Assembly: GCA_030142905.1 (NCBI GenBank) | Contig: JASJOG010000078.1 | Coordinates: 248,001 to 312,000 of the forward strand | From: Heliopora coerulea | Taxonomy: Eukaryota > Cnidaria > Anthozoa > Scleralcyonacea > Helioporidae | Length of the DNA stretch: 64,000 bases | Reading direction: 5' to 3' | Shown here: positions 61,293 to 64,000 of the stretch, piece after piece | How positions within the stretch are numbered: position 1 is the stretch's first letter | Layout: each line of letters opens with the position of its first letter | Program-made: the position numbers and the translations under genes | The notes under the pieces: model-generated | Told to the model about the DNA's origin: nothing | Databases searched by the model: none | Seen by the model: the letters and a program-made list of their open reading frames with translations, nothing else

Positions 61293-64000
61293 TGATTCGA
61301 GAAGTACTTGCGAAAATATGGCAATGTTTAAAAATTGGACAATTAAGCCTTATATACGCATAAAAGCCAGAATATGGTAAGATTAAGTGAAAAACCAAAT
61401 AGTTGTAGGAAACTTTCCAAATACTTCTAAATTGTTCTCCTCCACCCAAACATCATGAAAAAAATCGATTTTCGTCGATTTGACGATTTGCTGTAAAAAT
61501 TTCTCCAACTCGTCAAAAACGCTTTATCTCGTCGGGATAAGACGATTACTAAAACGAACTGTGAAACAGTTGTGGCTTAAGTTTGCTGCAATGGTCGAAT
61601 GTTTCCCAAAACTCGTCAATCGGTTTAAAATGATCTTTTCGGGTAAGAGATGAGAATAAAAGCATTAGTTGATTGATTCGAGAAGTACTTGCTAAAATAT
61701 GGCAATGTTTAAAAATTGGACAATTAAGCCTTATATACGCATAAAAGCCAGAATATGGTAAGATTTAGTTAAACACCAAATAGTTGTAGGAAACTTTCCA
61801 AATACTTCTAAATTGTTCTCCTCTTCCCAAACATCATGAAACAAATCGATTTTCGTCGATTTGACGATTTGCTGTAAAAATTTCTCCAACTCGTCAAAAA
61901 CGCTTTATCTCGTCGGGATAAAACGATTACTAAAACGAACTGTGAAAAAGTTGTGGCTTAAGTTTGCTGCATTGGTCGAATGTTTCCCAAAACTCGTCAA
62001 TCGGTTTAAAATGATGTTTTCGGGTCAGAGAAGAGAATGAAAGCATTAGTTGATTGATTCGAGAAGTTCTTGCGAAAATATGGCAATGTTTAAAAATTGG
62101 ACAATTAAGCCTTATATACGCATAAAAGCCCGAATATGGTAAGATTTAGTTAAACACCAAATAGTTGTAGGAAACTTTCCAAATACTTCTAAATTGTTCT
62201 CCTCCACCTAAACATCATGAAACAAATCGATTTTCGTCGATTTGACGATTTGCTGTAAAAATTTCTCCAACTCGTCAAAAACGCTTTATCTCGTCGGGAT
62301 AAAACGATTACTAAAACGAACTCTGAAAAAGTTGTGGCTTAAGTTTGCTGCATTGGTCGAATGTTTCCCAAAACTCGTCAATCGGTTTAAAATGATGTTT
62401 TCGGGTCAGAGAAGAGAATAAAAGCATTAGTTGATTGATTCGAGAAGTACTTGCGAAAATATGGCAATGTTTAAAAATTGGACAATTGAGCTTTATATAC
62501 GCATAAAAGCCAGAATATGGTAAGATTTAGTTAAACACCAAATAGTTGTAGGAAACTTTCCAAATACTTCTAAATTGTTCTCCTCCACCCAAACATCATG
62601 AAACAAATCGATTTTCGTCGATTTGACGATTTGCTGTAAAAATTTCTCCAACTCGTCAAAAACGCTTTATCTCGTAGAGATAAGACGATTACTAAAACGA
62701 ACTGTGAAAAAGTTGTGGCTTAAGTTTGTTGCATTGGTCGAATGTTTCCCAAAACTCGTCAATCGGTTTAAAATGATCTTTTCGGGTCAGAGAAGAGAAT
62801 AAAAGCATTAGTTGATTGATTCGAGAAGTACTTGCGAAAATATGGCAATGTTTAAAAATTGGACAATTAAGCTTTATATATGCATAAAAGCCAGAATATG
62901 GTAAGATTTAGTTAAACACCAAATAGTTGTAGGAAACTTTCCAAATACTTCTAAATTGTTCTCCTCCACCCAAACATCATGAAACAAATCGATTTTCGTC
63001 GATTTGACGATTTGCTGTAAAAATTTCTCCAACTCGTCAAAAACGCTTTATCTCGTCGGGATAAGACGATTACTAAAACGAACTGTGAAAAAGTTGTGGC
63101 TTAAGTTTGTTGCATTGGTCGAATGTTTCCCAAAACTCGTCAATCGGTTTAAAATGATCTTTTCGGGTCAGAGAAGAGAATAAAAGCATTAGTTGATTGA
63201 TTCGAGAAGTACTTGCGAAAATATGGCAATGTTTAAAAATTGGACAATTAAGCCTTATATATGATTAAATGCCAGAATATGGTAAGATTTAGTTAAACAC
63301 CAAATAGTTGTAGGAAACTTTCCAAATACTTCTAAATTGTTCTCCTCCACCCAAACATCATGAAACAAATCGATTTTCGTCGATTTGACGATTTGCTATA
63401 AAAATTTCTCCAACTCGTCAAAAACGCTTTATCTCGTCGGGATAAGACGATTACTAAAACGAACTGTGAAACAGTTGTGGCTTAAGTTTGTTGCATTTGT
63501 CGAATATTTGCAAAAACTCGTCAATCGGTTAAAAATGATCTTTTCGGGTCAGAGAAGAGAATAAAAGCATTAGTTGATTGATTCGAGAAGTACTTGCGAA
63601 AATATGGCAATGTTCAAAAATTGGACAAATAAGCCTTATATACGCATAAAAGCCAGAATATGGTAAGATTTAGTTAAACACCAAATAGTTGTAGGAAAAT
63701 TTCCAAATACTTCTAAATTGTTCTCCTCCACCTAAACATCATGAAACAAATCGATTTTCTTCGATTTAACGATTTGCTGTAAAAATTTCTCCAACTCGTC
63801 AAAAACGCTTTATCTCGTCGGGATAAGACGATTACTAAAACGAACTGTGAAACAGTTGTGGCTTAAGTTTGTTGCATTTGTCGAATATTTGCAAAAACTC
63901 GTCAATCGGTTTAAAATGATCTTTTCGGGTCCGAGAAGAGAATGAAAGCATTAGTTGATTGATTCCAGAAGTACTTGAGAAAATATGGCAATGTTTAAAA
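61293..64000 (+). repeat. Shortened higher-order unit H4, runs off the window
   Basis: Monomer starts 61293 Z (CTGCAATGG), 61674 Pz (GAATGAAAGC), 62055 Pk (GAAGTTCTTGCG, GAACTCTGAAAAAG), 62436 (CAATTGAGC, CTCGTAGAGATAAG), 62817 U, 63198 V/W chimera, 63579 X2, 63960 partial Y (GATTCCAG). The block from R to T present in H1 to H3 is absent, so the unit goes from about monomer 4 directly to U. The unit at 62436 carries a Y-like GAGATAAG, so it may be a Q/Y or S/Y fusion. Confidence 0.88.

Larger units (their letters stand above)
1..64000 (+). repeat. 381-bp satellite DNA array, whole window
   Basis: The phase marker TGATTCGAG (or TGATTCCAG) recurs 169 times, from base 1 to base 63960, with spacing of 379 to 381 bp and a mean of 380.7. 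All copies face the same way and no foreign insert was seen. One counted monomer (382-762) has 126 G+C in 381 bases (33%) and 16 CpG. Neighbouring monomers differ by a few percent, and those differences recur in blocks, so this is a higher-order satellite and not a simple homogeneous one. The size is close to two nucleosome repeats. The array continues past both edges. Likely role, by analogy with other satellites, is heterochromatin or (peri)centromere structure; this is inference. The family name is not recognised. Confidence 0.98.

Noticed and set aside
1..64000. CRISPR array
   Set aside because: The repeat is 381 bp with no unique spacers between copies. The whole period is conserved, so this is a tandem satellite.
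1..64000. Identification as a named beetle or other insect satellite family
   Set aside because: Monomer size, A+T content and CpG content would fit, but I cannot recall a reference sequence well enough to claim a match. A search of the consensus against satellite and genome databases would decide.
1..64000. Telomere repeats, rRNA or tRNA genes, transposon ends
   Set aside because: None was seen on reading through all 168 units. Every stretch is accounted for by the monomer.

Overview
The whole 64 kb window is one uninterrupted head-to-tail satellite DNA array. The monomer is 379 to 381 bp: 168 complete units plus a 41-bp partial unit at the right edge, mean spacing 380.7 bp, all in the same orientation. 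I set the phase at TGATTCGAG (TGATTCCAG in one subtype), which starts at base 1. No protein-coding gene, RNA gene, transposon, inverted segment or unique spacer was found. The few open frames of 65 to 94 codons begin at TTG and lie entirely inside satellite monomers.

Organism: not named in the data. A long, pure, AT-rich satellite (one counted monomer is about 33% G+C) with long higher-order repeats points to eukaryotic constitutive heterochromatin, probably pericentromeric or centromeric. CpG is not depleted (16 CpG in the counted monomer against about 10 expected from base composition). This argues against a heavily CpG-methylated vertebrate or angiosperm genome and favours an invertebrate, for example an insect. 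Beetles have abundant satellites of this size class, but I could not identify the family.

Monomers differ by fixed diagnostic changes, so they can be typed. P: CTCTTCCCA and ATGTTTTCGGG. Q: TTTTTGTCG and GGGACTGAGAAGAAA. R: CTCCTCCCA (or CCGCCTCCC) with CATTTGTCG and AATATTTGC. S: AATTTTAAA, 1 bp short. T: CTAATACTTTAAATTG, with GATATCCTG or GATATGCTG. U: TATATATGC. V: ATATGATTAAATG. W: GCCCGAAT, AAACATTCC, TCGAAATAAG and GGTTAAAAATG. X: TGTTCAAA (X1 ends GGGACTGAG; X2 has CCACCTA, TTCTTCG and TCCGAGAAG). Y: GATTCCAG, ATCCCGAAT and TCGAGATAAG. Z: GATTAAGTGAAAAACC and TAAGAGATGAG. Pz: CTTGCTAAAATATGG followed by a P body. Pk and K: GAAAAAAAT or CCACCTA with TTTGCTGC. G: CAAGGTTTAAA. The recurring order is P Q R S T U V (W X Y Z), and the array is a mosaic of duplicated, deleted and fused pieces of that order.

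Layout: 1-5709 holds a 6-monomer duplication (2,283 bp twice). 5710-7612 holds divergent singletons. 7613-19036 holds P-to-V heptamers and a roughly 12-monomer unit. 19037-27412 is an exact-length tandem pair of an 11-monomer unit (4,188 bp each). 27413-39595 holds permuted copies of the earlier 12-monomer unit and chimeric monomers. 39596-42641 is a 4-monomer unit twice (1,523 bp each). 42642-64000 is the most regular part: higher-order units of 17, 15 and 17 monomers (6,472, 5,709 and 6,470 bp) and a shortened fourth. The units do not cooperate as genes. What they record is repeated unequal crossover and conversion, with many monomers showing a clear switch from one type to another inside the unit.
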